This document shows positions 48,931-56,505 of a stretch of 64,000 nucleotides of DNA, piece by piece. The stretch lies in NCBI GenBank assembly GCA_023411175.1, contig JAEYPB010000043.1, forward strand, positions 1 through 64,000. The letters run 5' to 3'. The position numbers and the translations under genes are program-made. Each line of letters opens with the position of its first letter. Position 1 is the stretch's first letter. Source of the stretch: Bacillota bacterium. Its GTDB lineage: Bacteria > Bacillota > Clostridia > Christensenellales > Aristaeellaceae. The notes beneath the pieces are model-generated. The model was given only the letters and a program-made list of their open reading frames with translations. It was not told the origin of the DNA and searched no databases.

Positions 48931-49068
48931 ATGAAGAGAATCATCACCCTCGAAACGCGCGAACTGAGCGCGAAGACCGGCGGCTGCGGCGAATGCCAGA
49001 CTTCCTGCCAGTCGGCCTGCAAAACCTCCTGCGGCATCGCCAACCAGCAGTGCGAGCAAGAGAACTGA
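48931..49068 (+). CDS. scfA: SCIFF peptide (six cysteines in forty-five residues), RiPP precursor
   Basis: A 45-residue precursor exactly matching the SCIFF class: six Cys at positions 19, 22, 26, 30, 34 and 41 in the C-terminal half (GGCGECQTSCQSACKTSCGI, then Cys 41), after a leader beginning MKRIITLETRELSAKTG. In this family a radical SAM enzyme joins Cys sulfur to a Thr or other alpha carbon, giving a thioether. GAAGGGA lies 10 bases before the ATG. The maturase gene follows after a terminator-like hairpin. The function of the mature product is unknown, though the pair is near-universal in Clostridia. Confidence 0.95.
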   Translation: MKRIITLETRELSAKTGGCGECQTSCQSACKTSCGIANQQCEQEN

Positions 49069-49085
49069 ACCTCCGGCGTCTCCGG

Positions 49086-49120
49086 GCCGCCTGACGCATG
49101 CGCGCAAGGCGGCATTTTTT
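49086..49120 (+). terminator. Terminator-like hairpin between SCIFF and its maturase
   Basis: GCCGCC pairs with GGCGGC across a 16-base loop and is followed by ATTTTTT, 18 bases after the SCIFF stop and just before the maturase ribosome binding site. It should limit read-through and give more precursor than enzyme. Confidence 0.7.
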
Positions 49121-49136
49121 ATGACAGAGGAAACAC

Positions 49137-50504
49137 ATGATCCATCAATATACGCTGAACGGTTACAACATCGTCCTGGACGTCCATTCGGGGTCGGTAC
49201 ACGCGGTCGATCCGCTGGCCTACGACGTGATCGCTCTCTTTGAACGCGAAGCGCCGGATGAAATTGTCCGGCGGATGCTGGAAAAGTACGCGGCCGATCC
49301 CGCCGTCGACGAGAGCGAAATCCGCTCGTGCATCGACGACGTGGCTGCGCTGAAAGAGGCGGGCAAGCTGTTCGCCCCCGACCCTTACGAAGGCTTCGCG
49401 GTTCCGCCCAGAAAGCCCTACGTCAAGGCGCTCTGCCTGCACGTGGCCCACGCCTGCAACCTCAACTGCGAATACTGCTTCGCGAGCCAGGGCCGCTATC
49501 AGGGCGAGCGAGCGCTGATGTCCTATGAGGTGGGCGTGCGCGCCATCGATTTTCTGATCGACAACGCCGGGCCCCACAAGACGCTGGACGTCGACTTTTT
49601 CGGCGGTGAGCCGCTGATGAACTGGGACGTCGTCAAGCGGCTGGTCGCCTACGCCCGCGGGCGCGAGACAGCGAGCGGCAAGCGCTTCCGCTTTACGCTG
49701 ACCACCAACGGCCTTTTGGTGGACGACGACGTCATCGAATTCTCGAACCGCGAGATGCACAACGTAGTCATGAGTCTGGACGGCCGCAAGGAAGTGCACG
49801 ACCGGCTGCGCCGCGACTACGCGGGGCAGGGCAGCTACGACCGCATCGTGCCGAAGTTCCAGAAGTTTGCGAAGAGCCGCGGCAAAAAGAGCTACTACGT
49901 GCGCGGCACCTTCACCCACGAAAACACCGATTTTCTGAACGACATCCTGCACATCGCCGACCTCGGCTTTACCGAGATCAGCATGGAGCCGGTGGTCTCC
50001 GCCCCCGGCGACAAGAGCGCGCTGACGGAGGCGGATATGCCCGTGCTGCTCGAGCAGTATGAACTGCTCGCAAAGGAGATGCTCCGGCGCGAGCGCGAGG
50101 GGCGCGGCTTCACCTTTTACCACTACATGATCGACCTGACACACGGTCCCTGCCTGATCAAGCGACTCACCGGCTGCGGCGCGGGCACCGAGTATTTCGC
50201 CGTCACACCCCAGGGCGACCTGTTCCCCTGCCACCAGTTCGCGTCCGACCCTTCCATGAAGGTGGGAAACGTCTGGGACGGCGTAACCAACCGGGATGTG
50301 ACGGGCGAGTTCGCGAAGTGCAACATCTATGCGCGGCCCGAGTGCCAGGACTGCTGGGCGAAGCTCTATTGTTCCGGCGGCTGCGCGGCCAACGCCTATC
50401 ACGCCACCGGCTCAATCACCGGCGTGTACGAGTACGGCTGCAAGCTGTTCAAAAAGCGCATCGAGTGCGCGCTGATGATGAAGGTCGCTCAGGCACAGGG
50501 ATAA
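49137..50504 (+). CDS. scfB: Radical SAM SCIFF maturase (thioether-forming, SPASM domain)
   Basis: A 455-residue radical SAM enzyme that modifies the SCIFF peptide. Residues 1-85 form a RiPP recognition-like N domain (HQYTLNGYNIVLDVHSGSVH). The radical SAM cluster motif is CNLNCEYC at about residue 105, and VDFFGGEPLMNWD follows. The C-terminal SPASM region supplies Cys ligands for auxiliary clusters (CGAGTEYFAVTPQGDLFPCH, ECQDCWAKLYCSGGC). The length is normal for CteB/ScfB. GAGGAAACAC precedes the ATG. Confidence 0.95.
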   Translation: MIHQYTLNGYNIVLDVHSGSVHAVDPLAYDVIALFEREAPDEIVRRMLEKYAADPAVDESEIRSCIDDVAALKEAGKLFAPDPYEGFAVPPRKPYVKALCLHVAHACNLNCEYCFASQGRYQGERALMSYEVGVRAIDFLIDNAGPHKTLDVDFFGGEPLMNWDVVKRLVAYARGRETASGKRFRFTLTTNGLLVDDDVIEFSNREMHNVVMSLDGRKEVHDRLRRDYAGQGSYDRIVPKFQKFAKSRGKKSYYVRGTFTHENTDFLNDILHIADLGFTEISMEPVVSAPGDKSALTEADMPVLLEQYELLAKEMLRREREGRGFTFYHYMIDLTHGPCLIKRLTGCGAGTEYFAVTPQGDLFPCHQFASDPSMKVGNVWDGVTNRDVTGEFAKCNIYARPECQDCWAKLYCSGGCAANAYHATGSITGVYEYGCKLFKKRIECALMMKVAQAQG

Positions 50505-50514
50505 AAGCATAACC

Positions 50515-50547
50515 AAAAGGCGGCGATGAAACCATCGCCGCCTTTTT
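50515..50547. terminator. Bidirectional terminator between the maturase and flotillin-like gene
   Basis: AAAGGCGGCGATG-AAAC-CATCGCCGCCTTTTT, a long perfect stem with A/T flanks between convergent genes. Confidence 0.85.
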
Positions 50548-50587
50548 CTGTCGCCTCAAAGCACTACCGTCTTGTGTCCTCTTCAGA

Positions 50588-52060
50588 TTAGACGGTCTCC
50601 GCCGCATCCGCGGCTGCATCGGGCTTCGGCGCGCCCTCCGGCGCTTCCTTCTGCGCGCGGCCCACCAATCCGCCGGTGGAGATGTCCCGGATCATCTTCG
50701 GGACGTCCAGCCCCACCGAGGCCTTCATCGCCTCGAAGGTCTGGAGCATCGACCCGGTCACGTCCCGGGTGAGGCCGCTGGTCGCGCCCTCGCCAAAGAG
50801 GATGATCTTCTCGGTCTTTGCAAGCGGTTCGCCGATGGCGCGGGCGATCTCCGGCATCCGATCGACCACCATTTCCAGCATCGCGGCCTGCCCGTAGTTC
50901 TGCATGGCGTCGGCCTTGAGTTCCAGCGCCTCCGCTTCGGCCTTGCCCTTGAGGAGGATCGCCTCTGCCTGCCGCTGCGCCTCGTAGAACTGGGCGTCCG
51001 CGATGGCCTGACGCTCGGCCCGCTCGGCCTCGGCCCGGGCGATGCGGGCGTCGCGCTCGGCGTTCGCCTTCTCGCGAATTTCGACGTTGAGCCGCTCGCG
51101 CTCGACTTCCACCTGCTGGCGGCTGAGGTCTGTCTCGCGCTGCAGACGCACCATTTCGGCGGCGGCGCGCTCCTCTTCGAACGTCTTGCGCGCAACTTCC
51201 TTCTGCACGTCGTAGGCGATGTCGGCGTCCGCGCGGGAGCGGTCCTCAAGAATTTTGTACTCGGCCTTTTTGAGCGCAAGAATCTTCGCCTGCTCGGCAA
51301 TCAGCGCTTGTGCCTCCAGCTCAGCCTTGTTGCCCTGCTGCCGCGCCTCGGCGGAGCGGATCTGCGTATCGCGCTCGGCCTCCGCCTTGGCGATGGCGGC
51401 GTCGCGCATCTTCTCCTGAATGTTGCGGGTGGCCATGGTTTCGACCACCCTGTCGTCATCGGAGAAGTTCTGGATGGTGATGTTGACGATTTCAAGGCCC
51501 ATGTTGCGCATGTCGGAAGCCGCCGCCTTGGAGGTCTCCGCCGCAAACTTGTCGCGGTTCTGCACGAGGTCCGCGATGGTCATGCGGCCGATGATCTCGC
51601 GCATGTTGCCCTCCAGCACCTGCGTGGCGATGGCCGCGATGTCCGCCGGCTTCCAACCGAGGAACTGCTCGGCAGCGGTGGCGATGGATACGTCGTCCGA
51701 GCCGAACTTGATGTTGGCGACGCCATCCACCATGACCGGGATGTACTCCTGAGACGGCACCGGCTGCGTGGTGCGGATGTCCACCTGCATGATGCCCATG
51801 TTGAGCTGATCGACGCGCTCAAAGAACGGAATGACAAAGGTCGCGCCGCCGCGCACGATGCGGTAGCCGAAGCGCTTGACCACCTCGCGCCCGTTATCGT
51901 CCTTGACGCGGTACTTCCTGCGCCGCCCCGAGATGATCAGCGCCACGTTGGGCGCGACCTTGACGTACTGCACACGAAACGCGATCAAAAGTACCATGAC
52001 CACCACCGCGAGGCCGACCCACCCGATCCCCGGCAGCATGAACAGCTTGTCCCAATTCAC
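50588..52060 (-). CDS. floT: Flotillin-like SPFH-domain membrane protein
   Basis: A 490-residue scaffold of membrane microdomains. A membrane helix (residues 7-30, GIGWVGLAVVVMVLLIAFRV) is followed by an SPFH/Band 7 domain (residues 35-200, YVKVAPNVALIISGRRRKY). A long coiled coil rich in Glu, Ala, Arg and Lys (residues 210-390) and a flotillin-type C-terminal segment follow (GEPLAKTEKIILFGEGAT). The start is taken as GTG at 52060, 6 bases after GGAGGG; the ATG at 52066 abuts the site. No NfeD partner gene is adjacent. Confidence 0.9.
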   Translation of the reverse strand: MNWDKLFMLPGIGWVGLAVVVMVLLIAFRVQYVKVAPNVALIISGRRRKYRVKDDNGREVVKRFGYRIVRGGATFVIPFFERVDQLNMGIMQVDIRTTQPVPSQEYIPVMVDGVANIKFGSDDVSIATAAEQFLGWKPADIAAIATQVLEGNMREIIGRMTIADLVQNRDKFAAETSKAAASDMRNMGLEIVNITIQNFSDDDRVVETMATRNIQEKMRDAAIAKAEAERDTQIRSAEARQQGNKAELEAQALIAEQAKILALKKAEYKILEDRSRADADIAYDVQKEVARKTFEEERAAAEMVRLQRETDLSRQQVEVERERLNVEIREKANAERDARIARAEAERAERQAIADAQFYEAQRQAEAILLKGKAEAEALELKADAMQNYGQAAMLEMVVDRMPEIARAIGEPLAKTEKIILFGEGATSGLTRDVTGSMLQTFEAMKASVGLDVPKMIRDISTGGLVGRAQKEAPEGAPKPDAAADAAETV

Positions 52061-52117
52061 CGGCATCCCTCCAAGCGTCGTTTGTCCCTTGTAGTACGGT
52101 GGGCGCTTGCCCGCTCC

Positions 52118-52146
52118 ATTATGGCACAATTTGTTAATATACACAA
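52118..52146 (-). promoter_or_regulatory. Promoter of the flotillin-like gene
   Basis: TTGTGT (52141-52146), 17-base spacer, CATAAT (52118-52123) on the minus strand, 58 bases before the start. Confidence 0.55.
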
Positions 52147-52156
52147 TACGCAAACG

Positions 52157-52185
52157 CAAAAATGGCGTCCGTTTTCGGACGCCAT
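52157..52185 (-). terminator. Terminator after the kinase pair
   Basis: ATGGCGTCCG-TTTT-CGGACGCCAT (10-bp stem); on the minus strand it is followed by TTTTTG. It ends the PfkB/FrcK-like operon just before the flotillin promoter. Confidence 0.85.
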
Positions 52186-52201
52186 CCCTGCACTCAAACC
52201 G

Positions 52202-52939
52202 CTACATTTCCGCGTATTCGCCGTCGCCAGCGACCCGGAAGTTGACGTCTCCCCGCGCGCTGTGCCCGAGGTAGCGGCGGATGTTAGGCCCGTCGCAGCC
52301 CTCATAGTGGGCGCGGGCTTCCGCCTCGTCCGCGCCGCCCAGCATCTTACGCCGGATCAGCCGATCCTTCAGCACCGCTTCGTCCGCCCACAGCGCAATG
52401 GCATAATCGCATCCATCCCGAAGGCCCGAATACCCCGGTTCGTTCAGAAGCAGCCAGTTGCCCTCTACCAAAAGGATTTTACCGGTCACCGGGATGGCGC
52501 CATCCACCACATCGTGCAGCCGCCTGTCGTAAGCGGGCCAGCGCCCGAGGCCAGCCTTCAGCGCGCGCACCGCATCCGCGAGCGCCACCGCGTCAAACGT
52601 CTCAGGGCTGCCCTTGACCCGAGCCATGGGCAAGGTTTCACCATCCCGAACCGCCGTATGGGCTGCAATGTATCGCGCAGGGTAGTGAAAGCCATCCATT
52701 GGCAGCGCTTGCAATAGACCCGGCGCGCGCGCCGCCGCGAGATGCTCCATGAGAAGCGACAGCGTGCTCTTGCCCGCGCCGGGCGGACCCGCGAGGAAGG
52801 CGACCAGACGCCCGCCACCCGCCGCCTGTTGGGCAAAAAGATGGTCGATCAATCCCTCCAGAGTGCGCTCCGACGCTTCGGAGAGCAATGCCGATAGGCC
52901 GAATCCGCTGACCGTGAGCTCAAACCTGCGCCCCGCCAT
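52202..52939 (-). CDS. P-loop kinase of the uridine kinase/FrcK family
   Basis: A 245-residue P-loop phosphotransferase related to uridine kinase, pantothenate kinase and fructose-transport kinase FrcK. Walker A is AGPPGAGKST, followed by ALPMDGFHYPARY, the substrate Asp-Gly-Phe-His motif of the family. VEGNWLLLNEPGYSGLRDGCDYAI and LIRRKMLGG form the lid area with Arg residues. The start follows the PfkB kinase stop by one base, so the two are co-transcribed. A sugar or nucleoside is the likely substrate; FrcK-like proteins phosphorylate fructose or related sugars. Confidence 0.82.
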   Translation of the reverse strand: MAGRRFELTVSGFGLSALLSEASERTLEGLIDHLFAQQAAGGGRLVAFLAGPPGAGKSTLSLLMEHLAAARAPGLLQALPMDGFHYPARYIAAHTAVRDGETLPMARVKGSPETFDAVALADAVRALKAGLGRWPAYDRRLHDVVDGAIPVTGKILLVEGNWLLLNEPGYSGLRDGCDYAIALWADEAVLKDRLIRRKMLGGADEAEARAHYEGCDGPNIRRYLGHSARGDVNFRVAGDGEYAEM

Positions 52940-52940
52940 C

Positions 52941-53876
52941 TTACACGTCCTCCCGCACGCTTCGTACCCGCGTCATGCGCTCAAGCTCCTCAAAGTCCCG
53001 GAGGGTGCCGGAAGCGCCCACCTTGCCGACGCACACCGCCCCCGCGGCGTTGGCATAAACGAGACAGTCTGAGAGCCCATAGCCCTTTTCCTGCGCCGCC
53101 AGGAAGCCCGACACAAAGGCGTCACCTGCGCCGGTGGTATCCACCACCTCCGCCGGAAAGCCCGGCGAGGCGTATTCCTTGCCCTCCGAGAGCGCCACAC
53201 AGCCTTGCACTCCGCATTTGACCACCACCGTCCGAGGGCCCATGCTGGCAAAGATGCGGGCGGCGTCGATTGGCCGGTCGCAGCCGGTGAGGCTGCGCGC
53301 CTCCCGCTGGCTGGGCAGGAAGATGTCCACATTCTTCAGCACATGGGAAAAGGGCGCGAGATGCTCCTGCGCCATTTCGTTGGTGGCGTCCAGCGCGGTC
53401 ACAAGGCCTGCGGCCTTCGCCCGCGCCATCAGCCGCGCCATTCCCTCCCCGTCAAGCCCCGGAAGCCCGAAGGCGCTGCCCACGTACATTAACCCCGCGC
53501 CTTCAAAGGCCGCGTCCCGGATGTCCGGCTCCGCCAGTTGGTGGCTCGCGCCACGGAAGGAGACAAAGCTGCGCTCGCCGTCCGGCCGGATCAAAACCGC
53601 CGCCGCAGATGTGGGTGCGTCCTTCTCCACCAGACGGGCCTCCACCCCCTGCCGGACAAGGCTTCCGCGCAGCAGGTCGCCCAACTCATCTCGACCGACG
53701 CCGGAGACCAGCCGAACCTTCGCGCCGAGCGCCGCCATGTTGCCCGCGGCATTGAACGCGTCGCCGCCGCCGAGCAGCCTGACAAAATCCGCCCGCGTGG
53801 TATCCCGGGCCAGCGTCTCCTCCGATACCGGCTTGACCAACACGTCGCATACCGCAATACCCACACAAAGGATCAT
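52941..53876 (-). CDS. PfkB-family carbohydrate kinase
   Basis: A 311-residue sugar or nucleoside kinase of the ribokinase family. The N-terminal GGGDAFNAAGNMAALGAKV motif and the C-terminal VDTTGAGDAFVSGFLAA anion-hole/catalytic Asp motif are intact. VVVKCGVQGCVA precedes the latter. The Met at 53876 follows GGGGGAG by 6 bases; an earlier Met at 53903 is too close to the -10. It leads a two-kinase operon. The substrate is unknown. Confidence 0.87.
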   Translation of the reverse strand: MILCVGIAVCDVLVKPVSEETLARDTTRADFVRLLGGGDAFNAAGNMAALGAKVRLVSGVGRDELGDLLRGSLVRQGVEARLVEKDAPTSAAAVLIRPDGERSFVSFRGASHQLAEPDIRDAAFEGAGLMYVGSAFGLPGLDGEGMARLMARAKAAGLVTALDATNEMAQEHLAPFSHVLKNVDIFLPSQREARSLTGCDRPIDAARIFASMGPRTVVVKCGVQGCVALSEGKEYASPGFPAEVVDTTGAGDAFVSGFLAAQEKGYGLSDCLVYANAAGAVCVGKVGASGTLRDFEELERMTRVRSVREDV

Positions 53877-53909
53877 GCTTTCTCCCCCATCCTTATGGCT
53901 CATGTTTCG

Positions 53910-53938
53910 ATTATAGCAGCCGCCCGTCTCTCTGCCAA
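53910..53938 (-). promoter_or_regulatory. Promoter of the two-kinase operon
   Basis: TTGGCA (53933-53938), 17-base spacer, perfect TATAAT (53910-53915) with extended TGC on the minus strand. Confidence 0.75.
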
Positions 53939-53986
53939 TAGCTTCCGCGCGCGAAGGATGCCTCCCCGGCAGGTTCAGTACAGATG

Positions 53987-54016
53987 AATCGCCCGGGCCG
54001 TTCGGCCCGGGCGATT
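53987..54016 (-). terminator. Hairpin after the solute-binding protein gene
   Basis: AATCGCCCGGGCC-GTTC-GGCCCGGGCGATT, a perfect 13-bp stem 25 bases after the stop. T-runs are weak. Confidence 0.65.
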
Positions 54017-54040
54017 GAGAAGGTTCAATGCGCGCTGGGT

Positions 54041-56371
54041 TTAGGGCGCCGCGGTGGTTTCCGGTTCGACCGCCTCGGCAGCGGGTTCTTCCGTGGCAGC
54101 GGGTTCTTCCGTGGCGGCGGGCTCAGCCGCTTCGGCGGCAGGCACTTCGGCCGCGGGCTCCGTCAGACTGGGCAGTTCCAGCGCCTCGCCGAGGTACGCG
54201 TACATCAGCGCCGACGGCCACGACCAATGGGCGTTGGGCAGGAAACCCTGCACCTCGTTGTCGGCGAAATCGTAGTACACGTTGGAGTAGAGCGGGATCG
54301 TCGGCAGCACTTCGCTGTAGCGCTGCATCAGCTTCAGCCAGCGCTCGGTGTAGGCCGCTTCGTCGCCGGGCGTGGTCTCCCGCAGGTTCAAGGCCAGAGC
54401 GAGAAGCTTGTCGTCGTTGATGCCGTACTGGTTGAGCGAGCCCTGGTACTCCGAATCGCCGTTAAAGGCGAAGTAGGGATCGAACACGTAGGTGAAGTTC
54501 GTAGCGAAGGCGAACATGTTGTAGGTGCGGCTGGTCTGGCGGTTGACGGAGGCGAGCATCTCGGCAAAGTCCACGTCGGTGATCTGAACGTCAAAGCCGA
54601 GGCCCGTGAGATTCGCGGTGATCATCTCGTCCAGAAGCGTCGCCGCCTGGCTGTCCTTGAGCTTGGCGAAGTGCAGCCTGAGGGGCAGGAGCGTGCTGTC
54701 ACCAACCTTGACCGCCTCGACGACCGGATTCTCCACCGCGTTGTACGCGCGCAGCGCGGCGCCCTTGAGCAGCTTGTAGCGCACCAGATCGGTGCCTTCG
54801 ACGAACTTGTCGCCCTTTTCATTGAGCGTCCAGCCGTCTTTTTCAAGAAGCTCCCTGGCCGCCGCCAGATCGAGCGGGTAGGTGGTTACGAGTTCGCTCA
54901 TCTCGTTGACGTACTGGTTGACCATCCACTGGCCGAGGCCGTAGTAGCTGTAGACCGCCTGGCCGTTGTCGCCGGTGAAGGCCTTGGCGAAAGTTTCCTT
55001 GTCCAGCGCATGGGCGATCGCCTTGCGCACGCTGGCGGAGGCGGTGGGCCCTTGTTCATTGGCGAAGCCGATGAAGCCGTAACCGGAGCGCAGGTAGTTG
55101 GAAATCTTGAGCTTCTGTTCCCCGTAGAGCGAGACGCCCTCGGTGATGACCGCCGCGTCGCTGATCTTGTTGATGATGTTCAGCTCGCCGGCCTCAAGCT
55201 TCGCAAGCGCCTCGGCGTTCTTGACGGGCACCAGCGTCACTTCGTCGATCAGCGGGCGCTGCCCCTCATAATTGCCCTTGTAGGCGCGGTTGGCCTTGAA
55301 GGCAATCGTGCCGGTGGCGCGGTCGTAGGAGACCAGCTGATAGGGTCCGGAAGTCACCATCGGGTGGCTCAGATAGCCGGTGTCCGGATCCAGAATGGTG
55401 GTTTTGAGGAGCTCCGAGGTAATGCTGGCCTCGGCTGCCGCCTCGCCCTCCGGCGCGATGTAGGCGCCGTCTCCGTCGTCAGCCACGGTAAAGCCGGGCG
55501 CGATGACGCCGATCGGATAAGGCGTGACGTTGACATAGGTCAGCTCGTAGAAATACGGCAGGTATCCGTTGTAGATGGTCAGGCTGAAGGTGTCTTCGTC
55601 GATCAGCCGGACGCCGGAGAATACGTTGGATCTGCCGTTAGAATACGCGGTGAACCCGACCAGCTGGCTGTAGCCGTACGTCGCGGCGCCGATTGCCGCG
55701 GTCTCCGGCGCGCTCTGCAAAAGCACGCTGAATGCGTAATCGCGGGCGGTGATGGGCGTGCCGTCGTTGTACGTCAGGCCGGGGTTAACGTCGAATGTAT
55801 AGGTCTTGTTGCCCGCGCCATCCACCTCGGTGCCTGTGACCGTCACGGCGGTGGCGTCCGGGATGTAGCTGGCCTCATTGGTCCAGGCGACGGTGGCGTA
55901 GCCATGCAGCATGGCGCGCACGTCGATGTCGGAGGTGTTGTTTCCCCACATGTCCGTAAAGAAGTTTCCGCTCACTTCGGTGCCGGAGCCGACGGTCACC
56001 TTGGAGCCTTCCGCCAGTTTGCGGACGACCAGGTCGATGGCGGTATCCTCCAAGAGATTGAAGGATTCGGCCGCGGAATAGCCGTCCGACGGGTCGACCG
56101 CCTTCGCGGTGTACACCCCCGTGGGCAGCGTATCAATGGTGGCGATGCCCGTCGAGTCCGCTGTGTACTCGTACGCCAGCTCGCCGGTGTTGTAGCCGCG
56201 CACGGTCACCTGCGCGCCGACCAGAGGGTTGCCCTGTCCGTCCACAACGCGAAGGATCAGCTTGACCGGTGTCTCGACGACCGCGGCCTGCGCATCGCCA
56301 ACCGCTTCGGCTGCGGCGACAGCCTGCACGGACACGAGCAGGATCAGAAGAAGCGCCAGGATCTTTTTCAT
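54041..56371 (-). CDS. Orphan peptide/oligosaccharide-type solute-binding protein with N-terminal beta-sandwich domain
   Basis: A 776-residue exported protein. A signal peptide (MKKILALLLILLVSVQAVAA) is followed by an 80-residue prealbumin- or carboxypeptidase-regulatory-like domain (LILRVVDGQGNPLVGAQVTV, GIATIDTLPTGVYTAKA), then an SBP_bac_5 (DppA/OppA-type) binding module: YTFDVNPGLTYNDGTPITARDY, SGPYQLVSYDRATGTIAFKA, SVRKAIAHALDKETF. The last 45 residues are low-complexity Ala/Glu/Pro/Thr with an EPAATEE repeat. No lipobox, LPxTG or ABC permease partner is present. AAGGGGTGA precedes the start. Confidence 0.85.
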   Translation of the reverse strand: MKKILALLLILLVSVQAVAAAEAVGDAQAAVVETPVKLILRVVDGQGNPLVGAQVTVRGYNTGELAYEYTADSTGIATIDTLPTGVYTAKAVDPSDGYSAAESFNLLEDTAIDLVVRKLAEGSKVTVGSGTEVSGNFFTDMWGNNTSDIDVRAMLHGYATVAWTNEASYIPDATAVTVTGTEVDGAGNKTYTFDVNPGLTYNDGTPITARDYAFSVLLQSAPETAAIGAATYGYSQLVGFTAYSNGRSNVFSGVRLIDEDTFSLTIYNGYLPYFYELTYVNVTPYPIGVIAPGFTVADDGDGAYIAPEGEAAAEASITSELLKTTILDPDTGYLSHPMVTSGPYQLVSYDRATGTIAFKANRAYKGNYEGQRPLIDEVTLVPVKNAEALAKLEAGELNIINKISDAAVITEGVSLYGEQKLKISNYLRSGYGFIGFANEQGPTASASVRKAIAHALDKETFAKAFTGDNGQAVYSYYGLGQWMVNQYVNEMSELVTTYPLDLAAARELLEKDGWTLNEKGDKFVEGTDLVRYKLLKGAALRAYNAVENPVVEAVKVGDSTLLPLRLHFAKLKDSQAATLLDEMITANLTGLGFDVQITDVDFAEMLASVNRQTSRTYNMFAFATNFTYVFDPYFAFNGDSEYQGSLNQYGINDDKLLALALNLRETTPGDEAAYTERWLKLMQRYSEVLPTIPLYSNVYYDFADNEVQGFLPNAHWSWPSALMYAYLGEALELPSLTEPAAEVPAAEAAEPAATEEPAATEEPAAEAVEPETTAAP

Positions 56372-56433
56372 TGTTGGGTCACCCCTTTTCGTACTGTTGG
56401 ACTAGGTCGGTTCTCGGTGCCCAAAGCCGGGGA

Positions 56434-56467
56434 CATCCGGTCGGCCGATTGCTCGGCCGGCCGGATG
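56434..56467. other. Long GC-rich hairpin between the adhesin and the binding-protein gene
   Basis: CATCCGGTCGGCCGA and TCGGCCGGCCGGATG form a 15-bp stem (one G-T pair) with loop TTGC, 38 bases after the adhesin stop. There is no T-run. A second small hairpin GCCCG-CTTA-CGGGC (56471-56484) adjoins. Confidence 0.6.
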
Positions 56468-56505
56468 ACTGCCCGCTTACGGGCGCTTAAGTATCTGGTT
56501 CTCGA

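Noticed and set aside
49119..50402. 427-codon minus-strand frame opposite the SCIFF maturase
   Set aside because: The plus strand encodes CNLNCEYC and SPASM cysteines; the other frame is a shadow.
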